This document shows, one piece after another, positions 46,454 to 55,692 of a DNA stretch of 64,000 bases. The position numbers and the translations under genes are program-made. Position 1 is the stretch's first letter, and each line of letters starts with the position of its first letter. The stretch covers positions 186,001 to 250,000 of the forward strand of contig JBKBUF010000001.1 of the NCBI GenBank assembly GCA_046290815.1. The letters are read 5' to 3'. The notes beneath the pieces are model-generated. The model did not search any database and was not told the origin of the DNA. It saw only the letters and a program-made list of their open reading frames with translations. Source of the stretch: JBKBUF01 sp046290815. Its GTDB lineage: Bacteria > Bacteroidota > Bacteroidia > Cytophagales > Cytophagaceae.

Positions 46454-47204
46454 AAATAAACATAGAAGGAATTCTGTTACTGATCTGTTTTGCAAGTTCC
46501 TTACCATTGCAATGATGGGTAAGAATTTCTCTGTTACTTTCTGTTTCCACATCAATTTCTGAAAGCACTTTTGCATAATCAATAATCATATGAACATAAC
46601 TCGTACCATTGGGTGTAACTGAGTAATTCTTTTCTGGCATAGATACCTGTTTCAGGTTTGATTCTGTGCCGATCTTATAATGAAAATCCTTATCATTTTT
46701 CTTACCTTTTATATTGAAATAAACAATACCTGAACCCTGTGTCGGCCCAAACCACATTTCCGGTTTATTTAACAATGGATGCACAGAAGCCGAGCTGTTG
46801 GTAGCAAATGGCGCCACTCCTACTTTAAATCTTATGGATTTATAATTTCCGACCGGAACATCGGCAACATTATAGGTAAACTTCTCCGGTTCTTTGTAGA
46901 CAATAGAATCTTTGATCAGATAAGCTGAGCCATCAAGACGGATGAGTTCAATTTCTGACAAGTATAATGAGACAGTGCTGATAGAAATCTTATCACCATT
47001 CTCAAGGGTATAGTTGTGATTATATAAATCAATTTCAGTTTCTTCCAGGTAATCATGAAGGTGAAATCTTAACCTGCCCTTTGGTTCATTGGTAGTGGTA
47101 TTGGTTGGCACCGGTTCATCCTTTTTCTTATTGCATGAAGTAAAACCTGCTATAATGATAATCTGGATAAACAATAAGGATAAAATATTTATTTTGGTTT
47201 TCAT
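46443..47204 (-). CDS. MbnP-family copper-binding lipoprotein
   Basis: 253 residues from ATG 47204 (an upstream in-frame start at 47234 overlaps the previous gene and breaks the signal peptide). Lipobox IIAGFTSC. The domain matches MbnP: FHLHDYLEETEIDL, KISISTVSLYLSEIEL, PVGNYKSIRFKVGVAP, LNKPEMWFGPTQGSGIVYF. MbnP is known beside methanobactin genes as a periplasmic copper-binding protein, but many Bacteroidota encode it without methanobactin. The body is secreted or periplasmic. It starts 4 bp after the Met/His-rich membrane gene. Copper role is family-based inference. Confidence 0.85.
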   Translation of the reverse strand: MKTKINILSLLFIQIIIIAGFTSCNKKKDEPVPTNTTTNEPKGRLRFHLHDYLEETEIDLYNHNYTLENGDKISISTVSLYLSEIELIRLDGSAYLIKDSIVYKEPEKFTYNVADVPVGNYKSIRFKVGVAPFATNSSASVHPLLNKPEMWFGPTQGSGIVYFNIKGKKNDKDFHYKIGTESNLKQVSMPEKNYSVTPNGTSYVHMIIDYAKVLSEIDVETESNREILTHHCNGKELAKQISNRIPSMFIYED

Positions 47205-47208
47205 AGTT

Positions 47209-48279
47209 TTAAAAGACAATTGAAAGTTGAGCATTGATATTTGATTTAAATCTCATTTGATAACCTGTTACATATTGATATATCGGCAGTCCGTACTCTA
47301 CACCAATCTTACTGTTTTTCAAAACTCCTGTTTTAAAATGTACCGATGTACCTAGATGAAGCATTAACCTGTTTGCACCATAGTTTAAAGCATTGGCAGA
47401 TGGTTCCATAAGCGGATACAGAATAGGATCGCTACCTTTCATTTTGCCTATAGAAACTGCCTCTGCTCTTAGAGATGAGCTAAAGTTTTCATGCCAAAAA
47501 TATGCGGCCCAGGTGTTAACCAGCATTTCATTTCCATGTCTGTAACCATAAGTGGACATACCTGTACGAATAGTATATAATGCCTGAGCACTGAATGTAA
47601 AATCATTTTTTGTATATCCGTAAGTGATGCCCGGTTGAATATCAAATGTGCCGGACCCGAGCTGCATATTATATGGAAGTCTTTGGTTTTGGTACATATT
47701 GGCTTCTGATCCCATTAAACCAATATTCCCTGTAGGAAGACTTAATCCCACGGACGCGACGATCTTATCTCTGGTCTTATTCAAAAGACTATACAATACT
47801 GAAAATTTCAAATCACCAAATCCTGAACTATGCATCGCCATTTTTTCATTTTCAGTGCCAAGGCTATGATGCTGATGTGAATTGTTATCAGGCATTCCCA
47901 TTTGCATTCTGTTGATGTTGTAATGCAGCATTCCCATCAATGTTAACTTTCTTGAAAGTCCATACATCAACATGAGCATGTGCATATCCATCCTCATCCC
48001 TTCTGGGGCCATCAAATATTGTTTCTGGAAAATTTCATTTGAGTTGACCGTTCTTGAACCTGAAATAATATCTGCCATTTCCATCGACATAAATCTATAA
48101 GAAATCATTATTTCTTTAGGTGGATGGACATGACTGATCATGACCCCTGCAGGTGAAGGATCTACTACACAGCAGCAAAACTCTCCGCAGGTTTCAGGTG
48201 ACATTTCTGTCTGACACCATGATAAAACAGATATCAATAAGGCTGCAAAAAGCAGACTTATCCTTTTAAAGATATTCAT
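47209..48279 (-). CDS. Met/His-rich outer-membrane beta-barrel-like protein
   Basis: 356 residues with a signal peptide ending near SWCQ. The mature start has a Cys cluster (CGEFCCCVVD) and His (SHVHPP). Residues 60-150 are dense in Met (MSMEMADI, MRMDMHMLMLMYG, NRMQMGMP) and His (NSHQHHSLG), a composition typical of copper-contacting proteins. The remainder is alternating beta-strand sequence ending in an aromatic (LSIVF), as in outer-membrane barrels. Similar proteins are annotated as transporter or phenol-degradation MetA-like. Place in the mbnP group supports a role in copper passage or binding. Confidence 0.75.
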   Translation of the reverse strand: MNIFKRISLLFAALLISVLSWCQTEMSPETCGEFCCCVVDPSPAGVMISHVHPPKEIMISYRFMSMEMADIISGSRTVNSNEIFQKQYLMAPEGMRMDMHMLMLMYGLSRKLTLMGMLHYNINRMQMGMPDNNSHQHHSLGTENEKMAMHSSGFGDLKFSVLYSLLNKTRDKIVASVGLSLPTGNIGLMGSEANMYQNQRLPYNMQLGSGTFDIQPGITYGYTKNDFTFSAQALYTIRTGMSTYGYRHGNEMLVNTWAAYFWHENFSSSLRAEAVSIGKMKGSDPILYPLMEPSANALNYGANRLMLHLGTSVHFKTGVLKNSKIGVEYGLPIYQYVTGYQMRFKSNINAQLSIVF

Positions 48280-48349
48280 ATGATTAGGTAAATAAAATTT
48301 GAATAAGATCTAAACCTAGGCATAGCTTTGGCTTTTCTCAAATCCAATT

Positions 48350-48718
48350 TTATCTGGGGGGTTGGAAAATCCCTTTTAAAGGAGCACTGAAAACAGGTTG
48401 AAAAATTGAAGCAAAATGGTTATCGGTGGCAGAACCAGGTAATAATTCCAATGAAACCAGTTCAAATGAAAAGAACAATAGGATGTCTTCCATTCCTTTA
48501 AAAATACCGGGAAACTGTTTTTCCTTTTCTTCCTGGGCTTGTATCTTTTTAGCCAGATAACACTTTCCTTCACATTGCATTACAGGTTTTGCTTTGTTTT
48601 CACAAAACGAAGAAGCAATTGTCTCCTTATTTATTTGGTACTGAGTGAAAAGAATAAGATTTCTGCCGCTTTGAACAAGCATTACAAAAATCATCAGAAA
48701 CAGTATTATTCTTTTCAT
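48350..48718 (-). CDS. small exported or membrane-anchored protein with CEGKCYL motif
   Basis: 122 residues. An N-terminal hydrophobic segment (IILFLMIFVMLVQ) is followed by two Cys groups, FCENKAKPVMQCEGKCYLAK, then a charged stretch and a second hydrophobic segment (ILLFFSFELVSLELL). A CxNxxxPxxxCxGKCxLxK pattern recurs in small Bacteroidota proteins beside copper-related and TonB genes; I know no name for it. The three cysteines, with no heme motif, are candidate metal ligands. It opens the four-gene minus-strand group, 70 bp before the barrel gene. Confidence 0.75.
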   Translation of the reverse strand: MKRIILFLMIFVMLVQSGRNLILFTQYQINKETIASSFCENKAKPVMQCEGKCYLAKKIQAQEEKEKQFPGIFKGMEDILLFFSFELVSLELLPGSATDNHFASIFQPVFSAPLKGIFQPPR

Positions 48719-48874
48719 ATTAATTATGGTGCCAATATAGTTCAGATTCGGGATATTACCAAAATTTCAAATCCGGCAAAATGTTTACGAACTGCTGCAC
48801 ATTTTTATTAATCAAATGTAGTATGAATACTGATATAAAAACATGACTATTATCAATATAATGAATGATAATAT

Positions 48875-48908
48875 AAAAGGCTGTCCAATTCAGATTGAAC
48901 AGCCTTTT
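48875..48908 (-). terminator. rho-independent terminator of the 1653-residue protein gene
   Basis: AAAAGGCTGT (48875-48884) pairs exactly with ACAGCCTTTT (48899-48908) around a 14-nt loop. On the minus strand it follows the stop at 48957 by about 50 bp and ends in a U-rich run. Confidence 0.85.
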
Positions 48909-48956
48909 GTCAGGATAATTGTCGAGTTTCGAATTTTGTACTTAGAGCTTTATAAT

Positions 48957-51900
48957 TTATTTAAGTATCTGTACCCAGCCCTTATAAGAATGCCCGCCGC
49001 AACCTGATGTCAAAGTATAATAATATATTCCAGGAGCAATGTTAGAATCCGGACTCCATGTGTTGTCATAGCTATCTGCTCTGTAAACTCTGGTCCCCCA
49101 CCTGTTGAACACCTCAAGTTTACTTCCAGGTAGTACACCCAGCATTGTAACTTCATCTCTTGCAATAAAGCGGTCGTTTTTCCCATCTCCGTTTGCCGTG
49201 ATCAGGTTGTTGAACCATAGATTTTCCTTGGAGACAGAATAAAGAATTACACTGTCAGGATTAGAATAACAACCAGGATTATCAAGATCCAGAGCTATTA
49301 CATAATATTTGGTAATTTCTGCTGATGGACTGACATAAACCTCAATCTCATTTCCTACATGCTTATAAGAGCTATCAGAACTTCCCCAATAGAACTGGTA
49401 GTTTCCGGATCCACCTGCAATTCCAAGGTTCAACAATCGGGGTGTATTTACACATGCAGTGTCATTAGGACCTGCCAAGGCAAGATGCATATCAGAAGGA
49501 CCAAATTCAATTACCACATCATCTGAAAGCGGACCGCCACAACCTGAAACTGTCCAGGTCAGAATGTTAGTTCCTGCTGTCAAACCACTAACTGCGGCAT
49601 TATGACTGTAAATATCTGAAAAGTCTGCAGTACCTGATTTTACAGACCATTGACCAAGTCCCACTAACGGAGGTGTAGCATTTAATACTGTTGTTCCTAA
49701 GCATATCGCACGATCTGTACCTGCATAAGCTCCTGAAACATTTTCTAATATTCCTACCGGACGCGAAGTCGAAAGTCTGCAGGCCCCTGACTCTTCAGTC
49801 AGGCTTAATGTACCACCAGTGGCTCCAATGTTTACATTTACTGAATTTGCGCTGTTCGAAGTGATGGTTAATGACCCAGTTACAGCCCAAGTATAAGTAG
49901 AAGTTGCAGATCTGTCCACAGTCGAAGTATAGACAACATTTTCAAGCATGGCACATGTATCCAGAGACAATCCGGATATCGCCGGAGCTGTAAGTACATC
50001 TCTGTGTATTACGACAGTATCAGTTGTCGGCTGGCAAGGATTGTTTGTCACCGTCCAAACCAGCACTACATCTTCATTACCGATTCCTGATAATATTGCA
50101 TTCGGGCTGGAAGGATTTGTTAAAGTACCTCCACCACTGTATATACTCCATGAACCCGCTCCGTTTTGGGGATTAGAAGCATACAGATTGATGGATGTAA
50201 TATTACATATACTGCTGTCCTTTCCTGCATTGGCAGCATCCGGAGGTATTACAGGAGTGATTGTTCTTGTATTACTCAACCTGCATGCACCTGCTGTTTC
50301 TGTCACTTCAATAGTACCGCCTCCCGCTCCTACAGTAACTGTAAGTTTATTTCCGGAAGCATTTGTCTGGGTAATATTTCCTGAAACAGACCATGTATAA
50401 ATTGCATTCTTACCGGAATTGTCATGTAAAGTTTCAAATTCAAGATCTGCAGTCCCTTCACATGGTGAAATATTATCTCCAACAATCTGAGGTACCGATA
50501 AGGTATCTCTTGTGATTGTTATGGTATCAGTACTTGCAGGACAAGGATTGTGGGAAATTGTCCATACCAGCTTAACCTCTCCCGGTAATAAGCCTGATAA
50601 AACTGCATTATGTAAAGTAGGATCACTGATTGAACCGGAACCGGATTCAATTTTCCATTCTCCCTTCCCGATTGATGGGTTATTCGCATATAAGGTAATG
50701 GAAGAATTATTGCAGAAACTACTATCTGTTCCTGCTGCTGCAACATCAGGATTTCTGACCGGATCTATTTTTACATTTGCAGAAAGTTTACATGTCCTGA
50801 ATTCTTCAGTCACGGTTAGAGTTCCACCGTCAGCGCCTACATCTACAGTTACACCATTCTCATTTTGTCCTGTTATAGATAAACTGCCGTTTGGAGTCCA
50901 GCTGTAAATTGCGGATTTAGAAAAATTATTAACAGAAGTACTATATGACAATCCTGTACTCAGTTCACATGGAGCCAGAGTTCCAATGATTACCGGAACA
51001 GACAAAGTATCTCTGGTAATTGTAACCTGACTTTTTGATTCAGGGCAGGAACCGCTTTGGATAGTCCATTCTAAAACTAAATTGCCCTCCCCTATATTTG
51101 TGATTTGAGAATTATGCAAGTTAGGATCAGCAATTTGAGCTGTCCCTGATATAATACTCCATGTTCCGGTTCCTGAGGAAGGGTTATTGGCATAAAGTTG
51201 TAAAGAAGTTAAATTACAGAATGAAGAATCAGCCCCGGCATCAGATACATCCGGAGGATTTACAGGAACAATGTCTGTATTTACGGTAAATGAACATACA
51301 CCAAAAGTTTCGATAAGGGTCAGCACTCCCCCACCTGCTGCTACATCAACTGTAGCGCTGTTATTTCCCGTTGCAGTAATAGTCACATTTCCTGTCGCAG
51401 ACCAATCATAATTGGTATTTGCTGATCTATCGTGACTTGTTGAAAATACCAATCCGGTTGCAGGACCACATGGACCTGTCTGTCCAGATACCACAGGCTG
51501 AGTAAGGGTATCACGTCTGATAGTAACATTACTTTCCGAAGCCGGACATGGATCATTAGTTATCGTCCATTTCAATACCAGTTCACCCGGACCGATATTA
51601 GTAACAGATGAATTAGGTAAATTTGGTGAAGTGATAGTTCCTGTACCGCTTACTACCGACCATGTTCCTATTCCGGTTGTAGCAGTATTGGCATTTAAGG
51701 CTTCAATAGAATTATTGTTGCAGAAAGGAGCTACGGTTCCCGCATCGGCAACTGTCGGCGCTGCTACCGGATAAACAGTTACACTTACACATTTAGAACC
51801 ACAATTTCCGGAAACCCATCTTGCAAAATAAGTGGTCTGTACTGTTGGCGCTGTGATAGTAACAGGATTGCCGTTAGCATTCCTTGCCACTTCTACTCCT

Positions 51901-53918
51901 TCACTACCGCATGCACCACTATACCATACTAGCTCAGCGCCGCTTCCACCTGTTACAGAAAGAGTGACCTGGCTTGTTGTTGCAGAGCAAAAGGTAGTAA
52001 CGTCGGAGCTTGCAGAAGTAGGATCCGTCACAGGGCAAGGACAGTAATCCAGAGCCCTTACAGGTACTCTTGCACAGTTGGCACCGGAAGAAATTTTCCA
52101 GTTAAAAAATCCCGGAAATGCATGCTCGCCATGCCATTGATTAAAGCTTGGTGAATTTCTTACAAACTCAACAGTTGAAAAATATGTCCGTGGATAGGTA
52201 AACCCGGCAGAATTAGTTAAATATAAAGCAATCTGTGTTGATCCTGCACCTAACCTCATGGTATATCCATTCCCTTGAGGGATATTAATACCTACAGGAA
52301 CCCTTACAGGTCCGGCAGGTTGGCCTTCGCCTGTACATTGTGCAGTAAAATTCGAAGTACCGACAACATTATTGCTGGCATCATAAATTACAATGTTAAT
52401 TATATTTGCATTTCCCTGACCATTACCAGGACAATAATAATTGTATGGATATACAGTAATACTGTCAAGCCTGAAAGCATTCAGGGCATTAAACACCAAA
52501 TGATCACTACCACCGGGACCAACGTTGTTGACACCGGAAAAACCACTATTATTCAAAGGACCTACATTATAATTAAAGACAGAGGCATCTTTCACATAAT
52601 ATGTTGCTCCTGAATTTAAAACCGGAGTAGTATAATTAGCTCCGGAATGCAACAGGTTTCCTCCTGTTGGAGCATCATACCATTCATATACACCGGTACC
52701 GGTTACAGATAAGTTAACTGCGGCCGGAGGACAGAAGGTAGCATCGTTAGGCACTGCAGCCTGCGTTGTTACCACAGCTTCGTCAGATCGCATACCGCAA
52801 CCGGGAATAGTAACTTCTACTCTGTAGGTTCCGGGAGAATTGGCTGTATAGGTTCTGTTGGTCTGTCCGGGCAACTCAGTACCATTTCTGTACCAGACAT
52901 AGGAAGAACCGGGAGTATTAATGCCGGCATCGAATGTAGCTGTAGTCGGATTACAAAGGTTTACATCGGGACCGATATTTACAGAAAATTCATTATTGAT
53001 TACGATAATGTCAGATTTAACACATGAACCATTGTCAGAAACACAAACAGAATATGTTCCTGGGGTATTTACATTAATGGTATATGGAGCATCTAAACCT
53101 GTTCCGGAAGCCCCGGTGCTCCAGTTTATCTGCATGGTAGAGGTTGGAGTTAACCCCGTGCTAAGGGTTAAAGGAGATCCATCAAGACAAAGAGATCTGT
53201 CAGGACCAAGGTTAGGTATTGGACCGGGGGCTCCGAAAACGCAACCGGGGATAAATGAAATATCATCTATTGCAAAATCGTCTCCATTTGTACAACCTAC
53301 ACCGCTTTGCTCACGAATACGAAGTTGTACCATTCCATCCAATGATCCGGAGTGCCATACATCTTCGTAAAAAAGCCATTGGTTTACGCCTGCCGGAGCA
53401 TTAACCTGAGTACCTAGTATAACCCCGTTTACTTCAAAAGATAATTTTGCCGGATTTAATGGGTGAATGGAGGCAATATAAAGTGAAAAATAATAGTTGG
53501 TATTAGCAATCACTTCTACAGTTTGCTCCCAGATTATTCCTCCCGGAACACATTGTGCATCCACAAGCATCATATTACCTCCGGAACGAGGAGAAGGTAC
53601 AGATGAAAAGGCTCCAGGATTGAAATCATCTGCCCTGGGATGCACCCAATATTCTCCCGGAGAAGACCAGAACCTTGGGCAGTTCATAGGATTGTAAGGG
53701 TTATTGGAACATGGTACACCGTTATTAGGATCGTTCCAGCTCGCATAAGGAGTTGAGAACTGAGTATCCCCCATGGAGAAATCGCCGTTCACAACCAGGT
53801 TCTGGCCCAGAGGCAATTTGTCATTGCATGCCTGACCGTGCAAGTCAGAAACTGAAAATAACTGCATGAAAAGGGTTGTAATTATTACAAGCTGGGGAAA
53901 AAGAAAGAGTTTTTTCAT
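48957..53918 (-). CDS. giant secreted repeat protein with CHU_C / type B T9SS domain
   Basis: 1653 residues, signal peptide 1-30. The N-terminal domain (about 35-225) resembles a carbohydrate-binding jelly-roll (LVVNGDFSMGDTQF, FAIDDISFIPGC). Several Ig/PKD-like modules with NLGPD starts follow. From about residue 720 come five repeats of some 168 residues, each opening with PD...AG.DSSFCN, then GTWSI.SG, a PCP block and DTLS.P (spacing about 505 bp). The last 85 residues are the CHU_C/type B T9SS domain (FNNLITANGDGKNDRFIARD to KGWVQILK). It likely serves as a surface adhesin or scaffold. No enzyme motif is seen. Confidence 0.9.
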   Translation of the reverse strand: MKKLFLFPQLVIITTLFMQLFSVSDLHGQACNDKLPLGQNLVVNGDFSMGDTQFSTPYASWNDPNNGVPCSNNPYNPMNCPRFWSSPGEYWVHPRADDFNPGAFSSVPSPRSGGNMMLVDAQCVPGGIIWEQTVEVIANTNYYFSLYIASIHPLNPAKLSFEVNGVILGTQVNAPAGVNQWLFYEDVWHSGSLDGMVQLRIREQSGVGCTNGDDFAIDDISFIPGCVFGAPGPIPNLGPDRSLCLDGSPLTLSTGLTPTSTMQINWSTGASGTGLDAPYTINVNTPGTYSVCVSDNGSCVKSDIIVINNEFSVNIGPDVNLCNPTTATFDAGINTPGSSYVWYRNGTELPGQTNRTYTANSPGTYRVEVTIPGCGMRSDEAVVTTQAAVPNDATFCPPAAVNLSVTGTGVYEWYDAPTGGNLLHSGANYTTPVLNSGATYYVKDASVFNYNVGPLNNSGFSGVNNVGPGGSDHLVFNALNAFRLDSITVYPYNYYCPGNGQGNANIINIVIYDASNNVVGTSNFTAQCTGEGQPAGPVRVPVGINIPQGNGYTMRLGAGSTQIALYLTNSAGFTYPRTYFSTVEFVRNSPSFNQWHGEHAFPGFFNWKISSGANCARVPVRALDYCPCPVTDPTSASSDVTTFCSATTSQVTLSVTGGSGAELVWYSGACGSEGVEVARNANGNPVTITAPTVQTTYFARWVSGNCGSKCVSVTVYPVAAPTVADAGTVAPFCNNNSIEALNANTATTGIGTWSVVSGTGTITSPNLPNSSVTNIGPGELVLKWTITNDPCPASESNVTIRRDTLTQPVVSGQTGPCGPATGLVFSTSHDRSANTNYDWSATGNVTITATGNNSATVDVAAGGGVLTLIETFGVCSFTVNTDIVPVNPPDVSDAGADSSFCNLTSLQLYANNPSSGTGTWSIISGTAQIADPNLHNSQITNIGEGNLVLEWTIQSGSCPESKSQVTITRDTLSVPVIIGTLAPCELSTGLSYSTSVNNFSKSAIYSWTPNGSLSITGQNENGVTVDVGADGGTLTVTEEFRTCKLSANVKIDPVRNPDVAAAGTDSSFCNNSSITLYANNPSIGKGEWKIESGSGSISDPTLHNAVLSGLLPGEVKLVWTISHNPCPASTDTITITRDTLSVPQIVGDNISPCEGTADLEFETLHDNSGKNAIYTWSVSGNITQTNASGNKLTVTVGAGGGTIEVTETAGACRLSNTRTITPVIPPDAANAGKDSSICNITSINLYASNPQNGAGSWSIYSGGGTLTNPSSPNAILSGIGNEDVVLVWTVTNNPCQPTTDTVVIHRDVLTAPAISGLSLDTCAMLENVVYTSTVDRSATSTYTWAVTGSLTITSNSANSVNVNIGATGGTLSLTEESGACRLSTSRPVGILENVSGAYAGTDRAICLGTTVLNATPPLVGLGQWSVKSGTADFSDIYSHNAAVSGLTAGTNILTWTVSGCGGPLSDDVVIEFGPSDMHLALAGPNDTACVNTPRLLNLGIAGGSGNYQFYWGSSDSSYKHVGNEIEVYVSPSAEITKYYVIALDLDNPGCYSNPDSVILYSVSKENLWFNNLITANGDGKNDRFIARDEVTMLGVLPGSKLEVFNRWGTRVYRADSYDNTWSPDSNIAPGIYYYTLTSGCGGHSYKGWVQILK
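49600..51760 (-). repeat. coding repeats of about 505 bp in the giant T9SS protein
   Basis: Equivalent codons (for instance those of the DAG-DSSFCN turn) recur near 51720, 51225, 50720, 50212 and 49700, giving about five tandem units of roughly 168 residues. Units have diverged, so they are ancient duplicates rather than a recent expansion. Confidence 0.75.
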
Positions 53919-54233
53919 AATTAATACTCTAATAATTTTATTCTAAATCAAATTGAATAATAGGATAATATTGAATTTTGGTAGCGGTAGGGTACTCGCA
54001 AAAAATAAAAGATAAATCATCTTCATCTACACAAAGCTCCATTTTCAAAAAATTCTTTTTCAATTAAATGATTGACAAATTTTATGAAATTTTTCTATAA
54101 AGTCGAGTAAAAATTCAATTTTACCCCATTTGTACTACGAAAATTCAATAAAAAAGATACCTGCGGTGGATAACTATTTAAAATTCTAAGAATCTGCCAA
54201 TTAACTTTTGTAACACTATCAGGTTAATTGATT
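53919..54233. other. AT-rich divergent intergenic region
   Basis: 315 bp separating the divergent giant repeat gene and the TreT-like gene. No gene, RNA or convincing hairpin is visible. Promoters for both are expected here but no clear consensus was found. Confidence 0.5.
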
Positions 54234-55691
54234 ATGATTCAGGTAGAAGAGGTAAAAAAAGGTATCGAGCTTAAAGATTATAATCTGTATCCAACTCTTG
54301 CGCTTCCTTTAAGAGAATTACTTTCCGAAGCTTCTTTTCTCACGCCTAAATTAAGCACCAGAAAAATATGGATGGTAAATTCTACCTCAAGAGGTGGAGG
54401 AGTTGCTGAAATGATGCCGGCAATAGTTAATTTCTTAAGGCAACTCAACATTGAATGTGATTGGGTCGTGGCAGGTAGTGACAATGCCAGCTTCTTTTCG
54501 TTTACCAAAAAAATACATAACCTGATTCATGGCGAAGGTAGTCCGGAAATTAATCGGGAGGAAAAAGAAGTGTATGAATCAGAGAATAAAAAAAACTCTT
54601 TACAGTTTTTACCATACCTTAAAGAGAATGACATAGTCGTCATTCACGATCCTCAGCCTCTTCCGATGGCCAGATTTATTAAGGAAAAACTGAATGTAAA
54701 AATTATTTGGAGATGCCACATTGGCCTGGACACACATCTGGAACAAACAAAGTGTGCCTGGTCATTTTTACACCAATACACAAACTATATTGATAAATCT
54801 GTTTTTTCCGCTGCAGAATATATACCTGGTTATCTTTCAGGCAGAGCATCAATAATGCATCCTACGATAGATCCATTAGATCATAAAAACAGAGATTTAC
54901 CTATTCATAAAATAGTGGGCATTCTTTGTAATTCGAACCTGGTTGAAGAATACCATCCTGTACTCACGCCTGCTTTTACAGAGACCGCCAAGCGTCTGCA
55001 ACCGGATGGAAGCTTTCAATCACCGCTGATGCCTTCTGAATCCGGCTTGCTATATAACACCAATATAGTGCAGGTCTCGCGTTGGGATAAACTAAAAGGA
55101 TTTGAAGAATTGATGGACGGCTTTATTCAGTTAAAAACCAATCAGGAAAAATATGCAGTAAATGAAAGAAATTTAAGACAGTTACAATTGATGGAACTTG
55201 TACTTGCCGGTCCTGACCCTGATTTTGTTGCCGATGACCCTGAGGGGAAGGAAATATTAAATCAACTAACTTCGAGATACATGAAACTCCACCCTGCCCT
55301 TCAAAAACAGATAGTACTTTTGAAATTGCCTATGAGTTCGAGAAAACATAATGAACTCATTGTTAATTGCCTTCAAAGAGTGGCAAGTATTGTGATTCAA
55401 AATTCATTGAAAGAAGGGTTTGGATTGACAGTAACTGAAGCAATGTGGAAAACAAAACCTGTCATCGGTAGCAGTGCGGGTGGTATTAAGCTTCAGATAA
55501 GAGATGAAATGGATGGTTTGATTGTCCACGACCCAAAGGATCCCATTGAAATAGCTATAACCTTAAATAAAGCCTTATCTCAACCCAAAGACAGAGAGGT
55601 ATGGTCTTACAATGCTCAGAAAAGAGTAATAGAAAATTTTCTGATCTTTGTTCAGATCCGAAAATGGTTGCAGCTGTTTGCTGAAACCTGA
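54234..55691 (+). CDS. trehalose synthase-like GT4 glycosyltransferase (TreT type)
   Basis: 485 residues from ATG 54234 (a TTG two codons earlier is possible). The N-terminal block WMVNSTSRGGGVAEMMPAI is the TreT signature, followed by CDWVVAGSDNASFFSFTKKIHNLIHG and DIVVIHDPQPLPMARF. The C-terminal donor domain shows NTNIVQVSRWDKLKGFEELM and SLKEGFGLTVTEAMWK. TreT makes trehalose from NDP-glucose and glucose, mostly in archaea and thermophiles, though the family extends to bacteria. No trehalase or OtsA neighbour is present. Convergent with the chitinase gene, 1 bp between stops. Confidence 0.8.
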   Translation: MIQVEEVKKGIELKDYNLYPTLALPLRELLSEASFLTPKLSTRKIWMVNSTSRGGGVAEMMPAIVNFLRQLNIECDWVVAGSDNASFFSFTKKIHNLIHGEGSPEINREEKEVYESENKKNSLQFLPYLKENDIVVIHDPQPLPMARFIKEKLNVKIIWRCHIGLDTHLEQTKCAWSFLHQYTNYIDKSVFSAAEYIPGYLSGRASIMHPTIDPLDHKNRDLPIHKIVGILCNSNLVEEYHPVLTPAFTETAKRLQPDGSFQSPLMPSESGLLYNTNIVQVSRWDKLKGFEELMDGFIQLKTNQEKYAVNERNLRQLQLMELVLAGPDPDFVADDPEGKEILNQLTSRYMKLHPALQKQIVLLKLPMSSRKHNELIVNCLQRVASIVIQNSLKEGFGLTVTEAMWKTKPVIGSSAGGIKLQIRDEMDGLIVHDPKDPIEIAITLNKALSQPKDREVWSYNAQKRVIENFLIFVQIRKWLQLFAET

Positions 55692-55692
55692 A

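Noticed and set aside
46454..46582. Upstream extension of the cytochrome-like lipoprotein
   Set aside because: The extra 43 codons overlap mbnP, lack a signal, and precede a clear lipoprotein start at 46453.
49600..51760. Recent satellite or insertion-sequence repeats
   Set aside because: The periodicity is coding, diverged and in frame with a large T9SS protein.
53497..53697. Small plus-strand ORF opposite the giant protein
   Set aside because: It is a shadow of the minus-strand coding sequence without its own features.
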